Below are positions 43,914-55,335 of a DNA stretch of 64,000 bases, one piece after another. The DNA comes from Hexactinellida sp. DTS-2022 (taxonomy: Eukaryota > Porifera > Hexactinellida), in contig JAPNXP010000010.1 of assembly GCA_028753945.1 (NCBI GenBank), positions 4,281,042 through 4,345,041 of the forward strand. The letters run 5' to 3'. Numbering within the stretch: position 1 is the stretch's first letter; each line of letters begins with the position of its first letter. The notes under the pieces are model-generated. The model saw only the letters and a program-made list of their open reading frames with translations, ran no database searches and was not told where the DNA came from. A program made the translations under genes and the position numbers.

Positions 43914-44473
43914 GGTTGATTCAATCACCCTCTGAGGAATTATCAATCTATGAGTTGAGTAATACTACAAATAATCGTGCCGAGAGCTATCATTCGAAAC
44001 TGAAATACCGAATAAGGACTAGTCATCCAAGAATATGGACTTTAATGTCCTACATAAATGAAGTTATCTTGGATGTGGACAATGACATCGGAAGAATACG
44101 ATCGGGAAGAGAAATTAGTCGGAGCCGGAAGATAACTAGTGTAAGAAATGAAGAACAAGGGGCGTTTCTTAAACATAAACTTAGTCTTGGAGGGTTACAC
44201 CATGGGAGTTCTTGCAAGCGATTAGTCATACGATTGGCACCATTCCAATTCAACACATTCAAAGGCATACTACACATAAACGCTTCTGAGCGTTTATGTG
44301 TAGTATGCCTGTCGCCTCGCACAACAACTTGGATCTTCATGCCCTGCAGGCATGCGAACTTTTGCAGCGATTGTAGTCTGCAAGTCATTTTACTCGAGCG
44401 AGGATGTCCAATTTGCCGATCCAACATAGACACGTTTCGAAATATTCACAGATTAATTGATTACTTATATTAA
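43914..44473 (+). pseudogene. MULE transposase, C-terminal part with RING finger
   Basis: Resumes with WLIQSPSEELSIYELSNTTN then NRAESYHSKLKYRIR, carrying the catalytic E in NNRAESYH. The end is a C3HC4 RING-type finger. It runs LCVVCLSPRTTTWIFMPCRH then ANFCSDCSLQVILLERGCPI and CRSNID, with Cys/His spacing C-x2-C-x11-C-x-H-x3-C-x2-C-x12-C-x2-C. RING fingers usually recruit E2 enzymes for ubiquitin transfer, so a transposase-linked E3 activity is possible. A stop follows at 44471-44473. Confidence 0.85.
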
Positions 44474-44639
44474 CAACGTAATATTATTTTCTACTTCTCT
44501 TAGCAATATAATTTTCATGCATTAAAACTACTATTACTTGAATATAGTGAAATCTCGTTTAATCTAATCTAAGTTAGATATTCAGATATATCGATATACT
44601 TTAATATAAAAGTTTGTTATTCTCATATCCTGGATAAAT

Positions 44640-44975
44640 ATATTGATATTCCAAATAACGATTCGGACAAATTACAATATTCCAAAAATACGATTCGGAC
44701 AACTGACAATAATCCAAAATTACGATTCGGACAAATGACAATATTCCAAAAATACGATTCGGACAAATGACAATATTCCAAATAACAATTCGGACAAATG
44801 ACAATATTCCAAATAACGATTCGGCCAAATGACAATATTCCAAATAACGATTGGGACAAATGACAATATTCCAAATAACGATTCGGACAAATGACTATAT
44901 TCCAAATTACGATTCGGACAAACGCCAGTTAGCGCTTTTCGGACAAATGACAACTTACAAATTCGGACAAATGCA
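44640..44975 (-). repeat. 31-bp tandem repeats, right foldback arm
   Basis: Inverted copies of the same unit (ATTCGGACAAATGACAATAT..), about nine, ending TTCGGACAAATGC. Shorter than the left arm, as expected from unequal slippage. Confidence 0.95.
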
Positions 44976-45156
44976 GCTCCCCCGTTAGAAAAATAAACCA
45001 GCCTTTATCTTATCCCTGGTACAAATCAGTGAAATAGCCTGTATATAGTAGGATATGGCCAGTGCTATTTCCAGTTTCACTTTCAGATTAACCTGGATCT
45101 TAATATGGATCGTATACCCACCCATATTGCGTTGACGATCCATGTTAACCAATGTA

Positions 45157-45533
45157 CAGGGATTGAAAGTTTCACGAACGGACTGAATAAACCCAATTCA
45201 GTTCATTTCAAATTAACGCACGTTCAGTTCGTTCACGTTCACCTCCTAACTTCAACACCACCAGCGTTCAGTTCGTTCGTTCAGTTCGCTCAATCTAATA
45301 GTTGTTGGTAGTTATTAGGTATGACTTCTGATATATTTATATTTTTATCTACGTATGGATTAATGGTCAATATTTCTAATTTATTGTTATTCAGTTTAGT
45401 TCTTTCAGTTCGTTCGTTCAGTTGTTTCGTTCGTTGTTCGGTTCGTTCGTTCAGTGTAAATGCCATAAAAGTCCTGCTTTCAGTTCGTTCAATTCAAGAT
45501 CAATAAGTTCGTTCGTGAACCTTTAATTCCCTG
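45157..45533. mobile_element. hAT-type MITE of GTTCGTTC repeats, TSD CCAATGTA
   Basis: Ends CAGGGATTGAAAGTTTCACG and CGTGAACCTTTAATTCCCTG, flanked by CCAATGTA (45149-45156, 45534-45541). The interior is mostly TTCAGTTCGTTCG repeats. Short open frames are artefacts of the repeat. Confidence 0.85.
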
Positions 45534-46008
45534 CCAATGTACTAGTAAATATAGAATACAGTGGAGTTGCTTTATTAGCAACTCCCCTATTAGCAACTTT
45601 ACTCTATTACCAACCAATTTCCATGTCCCGATCTAAAGCACGTGGAATTATATAAAGTAAAGTTCCCCTATTCGCAACTCGGTCAATAGCAATATTTGTT
45701 TCGATCTGTTCCCCTATAAGCAGCTCAAAGTTTCAAATAGACAAACACAAAAAAGTTCACTTTCAAGCAACTCAAAGTTAATAATAAACGAACAACAATT
45801 ACAATACTCGCACAAATAATATAAATTATTTACTATACATATTAGCACGTAGCATTCTTATTGTGTCGGCATATTTAGGTTGGTAATGTGAGTTGAAGGT
45901 TTTTCCAAATAGGAGTTCCTCAAAAAATAAATTCTCTCATGATTTCAATACTTTAAAGTATTTTATATTATTTATACTCTCATTTTCAAAATGCAAGGCT
46001 GGATTCGG

Positions 46009-46390
46009 TTAACCGGTTATCCGTTGCTGACATCGGTTAACGGTTAGAGATTTATTGACCAGTTAGCCGGTCTGTTGAATATCAGCAGAGATATTGGGAA
46101 ATTAATGTATACAGTATTTATCAGAATATGTTAGTCCTCAATCCATTTCTCATCACTTAATAAAATTTCTTACACAACATTGATTTATATTTACCTAAAG
46201 CACAAAATGTATCAGTTAATATACTTATGCGGTTATACTTTATACAGCTGAGTCTTATTCTGCGTTGTAGTATAATCAAATTTAGATAAAGGATTTATTG
46301 TATTAAGTAGGATGTCGGTTACCCGGTTAACCGTGGCGAGAAATCGAATTGTAACCGTAGCCTCAGATCGGTTAACCAACCCCACCCTTA
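46009..46390 (+). mobile_element. TTAACCGG-rich MITE, complete copy
   Basis: Ends CAAGGCTGGATTCGGTTAAC and GTTAACCAACCCCACCCTT. The copy at 12162 is the same family. The flanks share ATTTTCAAAATG near both ends, but the exact TSD is ambiguous. Confidence 0.65.
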
Positions 46391-46560
46391 TATTTTCAAA
46401 ATGTTTACTATCCAAAGTTGGGTCTCTGAAATATACCTTTCCCGATCCATTACCCCCTTTCACCATTTTACAGGAAAACTGTATGCTCTTATGAAACCAG
46501 TAGCTGATCAAGAAATACCGTGAGGAGGATGATAATTTGTATTTCCATTATCATTTCTAG

Positions 46561-47575
46561 TACAGTGCTACCTCTATAAGTGGGGGGGCTTGGGACGGGC
46601 AAAATTTGAATTGCCCCCCCTTTCCCCAGATATAATTTTCAATGGATAGACGCTACATATGGTTATATGTATTATGAAATATATACTTGTAACACATCCA
46701 TTAATGTAATATCTAGTCAGTATTTATATATTTTGACAATTTAGTTAGATTCTGATCCACCGCCGATGATTTCTTTAAAACATTAGAGTAAAGCCATCAA
46801 AAATATTTATTCTGTAGATCTTTAGAGTGTATTTATTACAAATGCAGCATAATTTATAAGTATACTATTAAAACACAAGGCTGGGTGTATATGTGGGTGT
46901 GTGTATATATTAGTTTGTATGTGCTGAGTTGATTGCAGAAACTGGACGGTTTCCAAATGTGATTTTTGGCATTTAGGGGTAACTTTTGGTACCCGCCAAC
47001 AAGTTGAGGTTTCCACTCAAAATTTCTCACATCTCGACAAGTTATGACGTCATTGTCACATTTCGAGAACCCTGAAATTCACTTAATCGCACATAATTCG
47101 CGCCCTTTAAGAGATAGAAATCTGAAGATTTAATAGAACATGTACATTAATGATGCGGACATGCTGGTCACACCAGATCGCTAATATGCTAACTCATTAT
47201 CGCATGATGACGTAATCATAAAAATTTCATATTGTTAAATTCTACTATTTTAGGCCTATTTACGCTTCATAATCAATGTTAGAAGTGTATAAACCACACA
47301 TCAACCGCGAAGCGGTTGGTGTGTGGTTGTGTTCTGCCGCTATGCGACCTATCAAGTGAAGCGCGCTAGTAAGTATTATGTTAGAATTTGTCCATCTCCC
47401 CATTTATAGAGGTTCTTTGTATGGGGATACTAATTCCTTTAAAATTAAGATCCCCATTCCCAACTTCCCCGCTTATAGAGGATCATTTGTATGGAAATGA
47501 ACGAATATTGATTAAGATTCCCCGCTTATAGAGGTTCCCATTTATAGAGACCCCATTTATATAGGTTGCACTATA
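46561..47575. mobile_element. CCTCTATAAGTGGGG TIR element holding a Helitron
   Basis: Left TACAGTGCTACCTCTATAAG and right TTATATAGGTTGCACTATA are inverted. Inside, CCATTTATAGAGG/CCGCTTATAGAGG motifs repeat at 47396-47560. A Helitron occupies 46859-47369. Confidence 0.6.
46859..47369 (+). mobile_element. Non-autonomous Helitron, near complete
   Basis: The 5' region TATACTATTAAAACACAAGG parallels the A|TCTATACTATTAAAAC start of the 48.6-kb copy (its first TC is altered). The 3' end has the hairpin CCAACCGCGAAGCGGTTGG, then GTGAAGCGCGCTAG|T. No TSD and no coding capacity. It is the consensus member of a family with at least six partial copies in the window. Confidence 0.65.
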
Positions 47576-47864
47576 CTTACTATATTAATTAAGAGAATGA
47601 GAATTACGAATTACGACGTAAATCATGATTCATTTTTTAAAAGAAAATTTCGCCTAAAGCAACTATTTTGGCAACAAAACCCTAGTTGCCAATAAACGAA
47701 CTGCACTGTACTATTATTTAAGTAGTAAAGTATTAAACACATTCCATGTTTCACTGGATGTATAGAATACTGTAATAAGTATATGGAGTTTAAATTAATT
47801 ATATAGCCAATAATATATGTATGGTGTATTCACGTAGACAACTCATATGGATAAATATAACTTT

Positions 47865-48287
47865 GTCAGTACATCACTATATACAATACATAATAGATAT
47901 AGTGATATTGGATATAGTGATAATTTTGCAGCTTTAGGTGCGTCCCGAGCAAATCCCATACAAATTTTATTGGTTATAGTGATATCATTATTGGATATAG
48001 TGATAATTTGTGTACAGATTACACAAGAATATTGGAGTTTTGACCTTCCTTGGACCCCATAATTTCATATTTTACAGTATAAATATCGTTACCACTTGAA
48101 TTTGATATGGAATTTGATTATTCTTTTCAGAATATAAGTATTGACAATGTATACAGTCATATATTAGATGCGGTGATACAGTGGATATAGTGATATAATG
48201 GGTATAGTGATATATTGAATATAGTGATAATTTGGCCACAAATCAGATGTCCCCACCATTATCACTATATCCAATATGTACTGCACT
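47865..48287. mobile_element. GGATATAGTGATAAT repeat element
   Basis: CAGTACATCACTATATAC at the left and CACTATATCCAATATGTACTG at the right. The interior repeats GGATATAGTGATAATTT. Possibly a pogo-like MITE, TSD unclear. 48290-48608 holds nothing recognised. Confidence 0.4.
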
Positions 48288-48609
48288 ACAACATGTTGTG
48301 TCCTATATATCTATTTGAGATTATTACTGTTGTACCAAACAATTTGTCTGGTTTACTGTCGCTTAAATAAAAATCCTAACCTATTAACTCGAATGGACAA
48401 TTAACAATAATGAGTATTTTAGTATGTATATGTTTTGGTAAATTTTAAATATTAGCTAATTTATAAAGACTAAAGTTTTTATACTTAGATTTGACGGATT
48501 TCCTGAATATCTGATGATATTATAAAAACAAAGGTACTAATTGGAAACATCTATTCCATATGCAATTAGATCACCAAATCGACTATTAATTCTTTAATTT
48601 GACGATACA

Positions 48610-48850
48610 TCTATACTATTAAAACACAAACCTTTAGGTGTGTATGTAAATATATATGTTTGTATCAATTGTATGTTCCGAGTTGATTGAAGAAACTGTA
48701 CGGTTTCCGAATGTGATTTTTGGCATAATAGGTAACTTTTGGCACCCGCCAACAAGTTGAGGTTTCCACTCTAAATTTAACACATCTCGCCAATTATGAA
48801 GTCATTGTCACATTTCGAGAACCCTGAAAATTCACTTAATGGCACATACA
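48610..48850 (+). mobile_element. Helitron 5' fragment
   Basis: Starts A|TCTATACTATTAAAACACA and follows the 46.9-kb copy (GGTTTCCGAATGTGATTTTT and GGTTTCCACTCTAAATTT) until homology ends near 48850. Confidence 0.65.
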
Positions 48851-49231
48851 TTTTATGTAAAATTACTCCTATATGGGTTAAACAAAGCAATTTGTTTGAA
48901 AAAGCGAAATTGAACATTTTACATGCGTTCAAAGTTTTAGCATATTTGGCCTATTAGACAAAACGGTGACGTAATTTCGACATAGTGCTACCTCAAAAAT
49001 ATGCGTCTTGTACATGACTACCTTTATAAAAAACAATTACACAATTAGAAGCCCCCTGAAATACTTATTTCTTAGAATAATTGCTTTGTATATCTTTAGT
49101 TGACTATATTAACTAATCCCTGGTCCAGAGATTTGAGTGAGTGGCATTGCCTTGGATATGAATATTAACAAATCAACATACGCAAGTTTTGAACTAAATA
49201 GTTCACAAAATGGGTAATTTGACAATTTGTT

Positions 49232-49492
49232 TACGTATTTCCCCGAATAAGCGCCGGGGCTTGAATATTCGCAGGGTCAATAAAAATTACATTGGTATGA
49301 TAAAATTTAAACACATTAGTGAATCATTGTAATGTAATTCCATTGATTTTGGCAACTTCGGTTGGTATACTGTTGGTGGAAACTATTAGAACCGACCTAA
49401 ATATTATATTCCGGATTTTTCACAAAAATTTCAGGATAATTTTGGCCCACGAAAACAATTACCGCCGGGCGCTTATTCGGGGAAATACGGTA
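49232..49492. mobile_element. MITE with CGTATTTCCCCG ends, copy 2
   Basis: TACGTATTTCCCCGAATAAG and CTTATTCGGGGAAATACGGTA bound 261 bp homologous to 555-800. Confidence 0.75.
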
Positions 49493-49584
49493 TTTTTAAA
49501 ATTCCTTCAAATTTTCCAAGGAGTTTTGGGTTAATTGTCAAAGTTAGGTGCCCTTCCAGCAGGGTAACGAGATATACTTTAAAA

Positions 49585-49765
49585 GGGAGAAGCGTCGATT
49601 GATCGACTCATAGTGTTTGCAATTCCTCGACTTTCTAAAGGTTTGCAACAGCGACTTTTTCTAAGGTGTGCAATTCATCGACTTTCCAAAGTTTTGCAAT
49701 TCATCGACTTTCCAAGGTTTGCAATATATTGACTTTCCTATGGTTAGCAAATTATCGACTTTACT
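49585..49765 (+). repeat. Approximately 27-bp tandem repeat
   Basis: Six degenerate units of GTTTGCAATTCATCGACTTT + CCAAG. No flanking TIR was seen. Nothing was recognised from 49765 to 50040. Confidence 0.7.
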
Positions 49766-50199
49766 GTGACAGTGGTCCTAGGTGACCTACCATCCCCCAA
49801 AGAAGGACACGTTTAAAATTAAAGATCGCAGGTTGAGAAATCCAGTATTAGATTAGTAGAACATTTGAGAAATAGACATTTGTACAAGGGCATGGGCTAG
49901 TATACTTTAATAATTCTAAGTATGCTTGAACAACAAAGTTATTTAGACAAGAAGAGGAGTGGATTATTAGACAGAACAGACTATAAAGAATTTTTAAAAA
50001 GATACAAAAGGACATAGTGTAATAAAGCAGTTTGCCTGAGAAGGACTGTCCTTCTAAAAATAGGACATTTGGTCAGCCTGCTCGTCAGGTCCTTTGCCAG
50101 AGCCGTCCATCCCTCTGCCCCCCCCTCAAGGGCCCCCTGGCCCCCCTCAAGAGCTCCCCCTCGCCTCCCGGGTTTGACACGAGGTGGGCTCGGGGGCCC

Positions 50200-51930
50200 C
50201 GAGGGGGGGGGTCGCATATTAGGCAGAGATCTACTGAGGAAATTCGGCCCCACAGAATTGATTGGAATACACAGCGCATACGATTTGGATCCGTCTGGAA
50301 AAACACACAAGCTATTCTGGAGGGTGGAGACCCTTTGATCCGCTCAGCAGTCGCCGCTCTCGAGAGCGAAGATGACTTTAAAGCGAAAGACCGTATTTTC
50401 AGTACTGTAAGTACACTGGGACGGATAAAAGTCTCCAATACTCTCCATCAACCCAGACCTACCCGATAACGAGCAATTGCAACTAGCCGCCTTAGTTGAC
50501 GAATTCTCGGAAGTTTTCGCGGCCAATTCCAAGTCGCTTAACATCACGCCAAACGCTACTCACTCAATCGATACTAGTGGCAGACTGCCCGTAAAACCCA
50601 AACAGCGGCGCGTCTCCCCGGCTTCTCAAGCTCTGATTGATGAACAAGTTGCAGAAATGCTGCATAACGCGATCTGCCGTCCAACCAACTCTCCATGGAG
50701 TAGCCCCATAATCCTAATCACCAAGAAGGATGGAGGTACCAGATTCGTCGTTGATTATCGCGCTTTGAATGACCTGACTCGCAAGGATGCTTATCCTATG
50801 CCCAACTCCCGCGATAATTTAGACAGCCAACACAGCGACTGTTACTATTCCTCGCTAGATTCCGCGAGCGCATATTGGGTCGTAGCAATTAATCCCAAAG
50901 ATCAAGCAAAGACAGCGTTTTCGACACCTCGGGGACATTTCGAAACGACACGAATGGCTTTCGGGATGTTCAACAGCCAGGGAACCTACCAAAGGTTGAT
51001 GGACAGCGCTCTACACTGTTCCGAAAGCTCCCATTCATACGTGGATGACATCTTGGTTCATTCCCCTGGTCTAGCTCAACATATCGGAGATCTCCGGGAT
51101 ACACTAATCCGACTCCGCCAGGCGAAGATCCAACTACGCGCTGACAAATGCCGCTTGGATACCAGGAAATCGAATTCGTGGGACATATAATAACCCAGAC
51201 GGACACAAGCCACTCCCGAGCAACATTCAGCGGGTAACCACTTATCCACAGCCAAAGAATCGGACTGAACTCCAGAGGTTCCTTGGACTAGTGAATTTCT
51301 ATCGCGATTACATATCCGACATGGCCAATGTAGCCTACCCCTTATACAAGCTGACTCGGAACGGTGAATCTTTCTTCTGGGATAGGGCCGCCTGCAACGC
51401 ATTCGATTCCCTAAAACAAGCTCTTACGAGCTCTCCAATGATGTTAGCATACCCCGAATGGGATCGCCCGTTTACTTACAGGCTGACGCTTCTCAGGTAG
51501 CTGTTGGAGGTGTACTTTCCCAATTGGACAATGATAACAGACTTCGCCCCCTTGCATACTTCTCAACAGGACTTAACCAGAGTCAGTGTAAATATTCCGC
51601 TGGGGAGATAGAGTGCTGGGCCCTGATCGCGCAAAGTCGAAAATTCCGTGACTACCTTAAGGCAGCGTGCAAGACAATCTTTCTAAGCGATCACAATCCA
51701 TTACAATGGCTGAGGAAGCAGCGCGATCCGCGTAACAAGTTCGCTAGGTGGATGCTAGAATTAGAAGAACTGGATTATGAGATACGTTACGTGAAAGGGA
51801 TTAATAACTCAGCAGCTGATTTCCTTTCCAGAATCAACTGCGAAATCGACAGCCAAGTGAACAAGTAAAGCGAGTTCATCTACAGATTTGTCTACAATCT
51901 CCCCTCTAATCACAACCTCCTAGATGAGAT
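50200..51930 (+). pseudogene. Ty3/gypsy pol fragment: protease end, RT, RNase H
   Basis: The plus strand begins inside the protease tail (RILGRDLLRKFGPTEL near 50215). The reverse transcriptase region runs 50477-51190. It has PWSSPIILITKKDGGTRFVV, RALNDLTRKDAYPMPN and the catalytic YVDDILVH. After a frameshift near 51170, the RT thumb and RNase H continue (MNFYRDYISDMANVAYPLYK, then QADASQVAVGGVLSQL and FLSDHNPLQWLRKQRDP). Frameshifts near 51170 and 51480 break it. Integrase, gag and LTRs are absent. Codon and GC usage is clearly richer than the flanks. A fossil, non-functional fragment. Confidence 0.85.
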
Positions 51931-52164
51931 ACTCGAGGTAGAGGCGTAGACTTCGAGGTTGGTCATGGGGGTGCCAACACGTACAAACCCACTTACACCA
52001 AATAGAGACATTTGGTAGTGGATAGAACCAATGTATTACAGAGTTAATTTAGATGACGTTAACTTGAATATTAAAACAAAAATTATTCGCATTAATTTTA
52101 TGTATTAAAAAATGTTCTTCCCTCAATCGCGTTAATTTCATGTATTTGAAAATGTTTTGCTCCC

Positions 52165-52212
52165 AGGGGCGTCCTGGCCTTATAAGGGCCCCCGTGAGGG
52201 CCCTTATAAGGC
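52165..52212. repeat. GGCCTTATAAGGGCC hairpin
   Basis: GGCCTTATAAGGGCCC and GGGCCCTTATAAGGC pair around CCCGTGAG. It lies in the 350-bp gap between the two gypsy fragments. No TSD found. Confidence 0.7.
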
Positions 52213-52244
52213 TATTATATCTGTACAAAAGCATAGAAATTTCA

Positions 52245-52676
52245 ATTCCCCACTTTCGTAAAGCGTCCCTTATCTTCGTACCATCAACATTAGGCCCTTG
52301 GTCACTAAGGAAGATCTCAGAGTCCGTGTCTTAATATTCAGGAAGATTCTAGAGCTTCAACGATTTTGTGGGATGTTTGGTTTCTCATAGGGACCAGTTC
52401 AATCCATTTCGAAAACATGTCTGTAATCTGGAAGAAATATCGGTACCCATTACCCCACGGGAGGGTAGCGACATCATACGCTACCACTTAACGAGGGGAT
52501 GACGCAATGGTGATTGGGGTGATGAGTTCTGTCGATCCAGTCTTGTGTTTGTTCTTGTGACATATTTCGCACTTCTTGCAAAACTGTCGCACGAAAACTG
52601 ATAGACCATCACATGTGAAGTTTTCCTTCACGATAAACGTTGTGCGTTTTATCCCAGGTTGTGCTTGATTGTGCAC
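52245..52676 (-). pseudogene. gypsy integrase, zinc domain and start of catalytic core
   Basis: The minus strand reads HNQAQPGIKRTTFIVKENF then VRQFCKKCEICHKNKHK (the C-x2-C of the zinc domain). After a frame break comes DVATLPWGNGYRYFFQITDM then FSKWIELVPMRNQ (first catalytic D). A further shift gives LSDQGPNVDGTKIRDAL-like residues with the second D. It ends abruptly near 52245. Inactive. Confidence 0.7.
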
Positions 52677-53360
52677 TATGGTAAGTACAGAGTTCTCATA
52701 ACTTCTGGTACCAAAATCTTCCCGTTACGTAGAAGCAGACGATCAGATATTGTTAAGTGTTGGTAGTTGTAACGTCCTATACTTGCATATCCGACTTCCG
52801 ACACCTGCTCGCGTGCGTATTTTATCGCATGATCCTTTAATTGCTCTTTTTCGATCATTTCGACTAGCTCAGGGTATGGCATAGTTAGGTGGTATACGAA
52901 TCTCTCAAAATATTCGAATTCGTTGTTTACTTGACTATCTATGTCACTCTCAATGCGGGAGAGGAAATCCGCTGCGTTATTCTGGTTACCCTTTGTGTAT
53001 ACTATTTCATAGTCCAAACTCTCTAGCTCTTGTATCCATCGGGCGAGGGCCCTTGGATCACGTTGCTTCCGTAGCCAATGTAGTGGATTATGGTCGGTAA
53101 CGAAATATACTTTGCGTGCTGCTTTTATATAGTCGTTGAATTTCCGTGACATGGCGATTATAGCCCAACATTCGATTTCCCCGGCCGCAAACTGCCTTTG
53201 CGCTGGTTTAAACCCGAGGAAAAGTAAGCAATAGGTTTAAGGCGACCTTGAGAATCCTTTTGGGATAGGACTCCCCCCACTGCTACTTTAGATCCGTCGG
53301 TTTGGAGATAGAAAGGTTTCTCCCAGTTTGGATATGCCAGCATTAGTGGGGACTCTGTCA
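52676..53360 (-). pseudogene. gypsy RNase H region
   Basis: Minus strand. MLAYPNWEKPFYLQTDGSKV begins the RNase H domain (QTDGS has the first acid). A frameshift near 53155 leads to VYFVTDHNPLHWLRKQRDP and NAADFLSRIESDI, typical RNase H end motifs. Related to the plus-strand fragment at 51291-51868. Confidence 0.8.
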
Positions 53361-53489
53361 GGTATCGTTTGAGAAGGGAGAAAGCTTCAGAAACTGACTT
53401 GTCCCAATTCCAGTTGGTGTCCTGGCGTGTGAGGCGGTAGAAAGGTTCTGCAATGTCAGGGAAGTTTGGTATATACTCTCTATAAAGGT

Positions 53490-54100
53490 TTACCAGCCCT
53501 AAGAAACTTTGGACTCCTTTCTTGTCTCTTGGGGGCTAATAGTTCGAATACGTGAAACCGTTTCTGATAGGGGTCTGTGCCCTTCAGGGGTAATAATGTG
53601 TCCTGCATCTCTCAGTCTCTTGAAAACCTGTCTGAGGCTATTTATATGTTGATCTATTCGACTTGAGTGGATGAGGATATCATCAATATAAGACTCCGTA
53701 CTCCCTATGTTTCGCAGGGTTTGATCAATTAGCCGCTGGTAGGTTGCTTGGCTATTACAAAGTCCAAATGCCATTCTTTCCATTTCGAAATGTCCACGAG
53801 GTGTAGAGAAAGCTGTCTTGGGAATGTCTTTTTCTTCCAATGCGACAGCCCAGTACGCGCAGCAGCAATCCAGTTTGGAGAACCCTTGGTCTCCTGACAA
53901 TCTGTCTATTATATCTCGTGGGTTTGGCAATGGGTAGGCGTCTTTCTTGGTCATGGAGTTTAATGTTCGGTAATCTACTACGAATCTTATTCCTCCATCT
54001 TTCTTTGTGACGAGTATAACCGGATTGTTCCAAGGGGATTCGGATTCCGGCATATTCCGTTCTGTAACATTTCGTCAATTTGGTTCTTTATTTCAGTTTG
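53490..54100 (-). pseudogene. gypsy reverse transcriptase
   Basis: 184-codon minus-strand frame with PWNNPVILVTKKDGGIRFVV, GFSKLDCCCAYWAVALEEKD and the catalytic IDDILIHSS (YIDD). It breaks by frameshift around 53560 before the thumb (53343-53500). Upstream, 54100-54250 is a degraded RT N-terminus (EICSEFSDIFATN). Catalytic residues are present but the frame is not continuous with protease or RNase H. Confidence 0.85.
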
Positions 54101-54253
54101 AACCTTTGGTGAGACGCTTCGAATTTTGTGTTTTATCGGTTGAGACGACTATGTTTCGTAAGTTGAGTTAGGCGTGGTGACTTGAGATTTGTTGCAAAGA
54201 TATCTGAAAATTCGCTGCATATTTCCGTTCGTTGTTGTACTGGTAGTGGCAAT

Positions 54254-55263
54254 CAAGGGCGTCGATCCTGGGGGGGCAAGGGGGGCGAATGCCCCCCAAA
54301 TGTCAATACAGGGGGGCGAGTATATCATTTCGCCCCCCCCATTATTTGGCGCACCTTACATTAAAATTAGTAATTATTGGTGTAGTGAAATTATTTATTA
54401 ATAATGCGTGATATGTTAGGACAAAACCCAAAAATACAACTATGAAACATATGATTTGTTCCAATGATGTTAATTGTTATAAGTTCTCTAGGGCTTGAAC
54501 GTCTAAAAATTTTGTCCGCTCGCAACGCTCGCTCGGTTGTATTGTTAAATTGCATGCTACAACAGGGTCGGCGCAGCTGTTACGACTGCTTACGGAAATT
54601 GCCGTACCCCTTTTTTCCTAGATGAATAATTCATGAATTGTTGAATAACTAATGATTTATTCATAATTTACGGGAATTATTCAACGAATTAGTCAACATA
54701 GCTTTTTTCGGAATTATTATAGCTACCTATTCGCAGGCGTGGAAATTGCCGTACAAGTTTTTCCTCTGTAAAGTTTTGCCGTACCACCTTAATTTTGCTT
54801 CCGCCGGCCGCCGGGCCTGTACAACAAGGTAATCTATCTAGAAACTTTAATTGTTTCAACCAATGCAAAAATACAAATTACCCCACCCACTATAAGTTTT
54901 GTATTTCCATTATTTCCATTAGCAAGGTGTATTTTAACAAAAAGCGAACATTTAATGTTAACTATGTTCCACTAATAGCAAGTTCGTCTATTGGCAAACA
55001 AATTTCATTTAAAATACGATTTATTATCTCGAGAAACATAATCGTACCCCAAATTTTAGGTTTGCCCCCCAGTTTCAGAGAGATATGCCACTGTTTAGTT
55101 AAAGTAACATGAAGTATAAATTTTGTCCGGGTGCGGGCTTTTGGAAATCTGGCAACCCTAACGTAATGACTGATTCCATCTCAGGACGAAACTACGCTTT
55201 TCACCTAATATGAGACAACATGATGTTCGCCCCCCCAATCTTCTTTTCAAATCGACGCCCCTG
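54254..55263. mobile_element. hAT element inside the gypsy element
   Basis: Ends CAAGGGCGTCGATCCTGG and AAATCGACGCCCCTG, with the 8-bp TSD GTGGCAAT (54246-54253, 55264-55271). 1010 bp, G/C runs near both ends (GGGGGGC at left, CCCCCC at right). No transposase recognised. It separates the protease from the RT N-terminus. Confidence 0.88.
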
Positions 55264-55335
55264 GTGGCAATCTTGGGTTAATCTTAACGGGTATTTGTTG
55301 GTTAAGTCCAGTTACGTTAGTACCTAAATCATTAT

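Larger units (their letters stand above)
41143..44983 (+). mobile_element. RING-finger MULE with tandem-repeat foldback ends
   Basis: Flanked by GTTAGAAA (41135-41142 and 44984-44991). The left arm (41153-41870) and the inverted right arm (44640-44975) both begin GCATTTGTCCGAATTTRTAA, then CGCTAACTGGCGTTTGTCCG, then run into tandem copies of a 31-bp unit CATTTGTCCGAATCGTTATT.. (about 22 copies left, about 9 right). The centre encodes a MULE transposase. A 793-bp MITE is nested in it. Confidence 0.85.
38824..45057 (+). mobile_element. P-type transposon with MULE inserted near its 3' end
   Basis: Terminal regions ATAGCCTCCTATATACAGG and CCTGTATATAGTAGGATAT are inverted and followed inward on both sides by ATTTCACTGA and ACCAGGGATAAGATAAAGG. 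The flanking duplication GCCAGTGC is at 38816-38823 and 45058-45065 (8 bp, as for P elements). About 2.4 kb without the MULE. It carries decayed THAP-transposase exons. Confidence 0.75.
45557..47710. mobile_element. pogo-like TIR element with nested insertions
   Basis: Ends TACAGTGGAGTTGCTTTATT and AATAAACGAACTGCACTGTA, with subterminal GGCAACT/AGTTGCCA motifs on both sides. It contains the MITE 46009-46390 and the element 46561-47575. No transposase seen. Confidence 0.65.

Noticed and set aside
45105-45506. Open frames rich in FVQF/VRSFS repeats
   Set aside because: They are produced by GTTCGTTC repeats inside a TSD-bounded hAT MITE.
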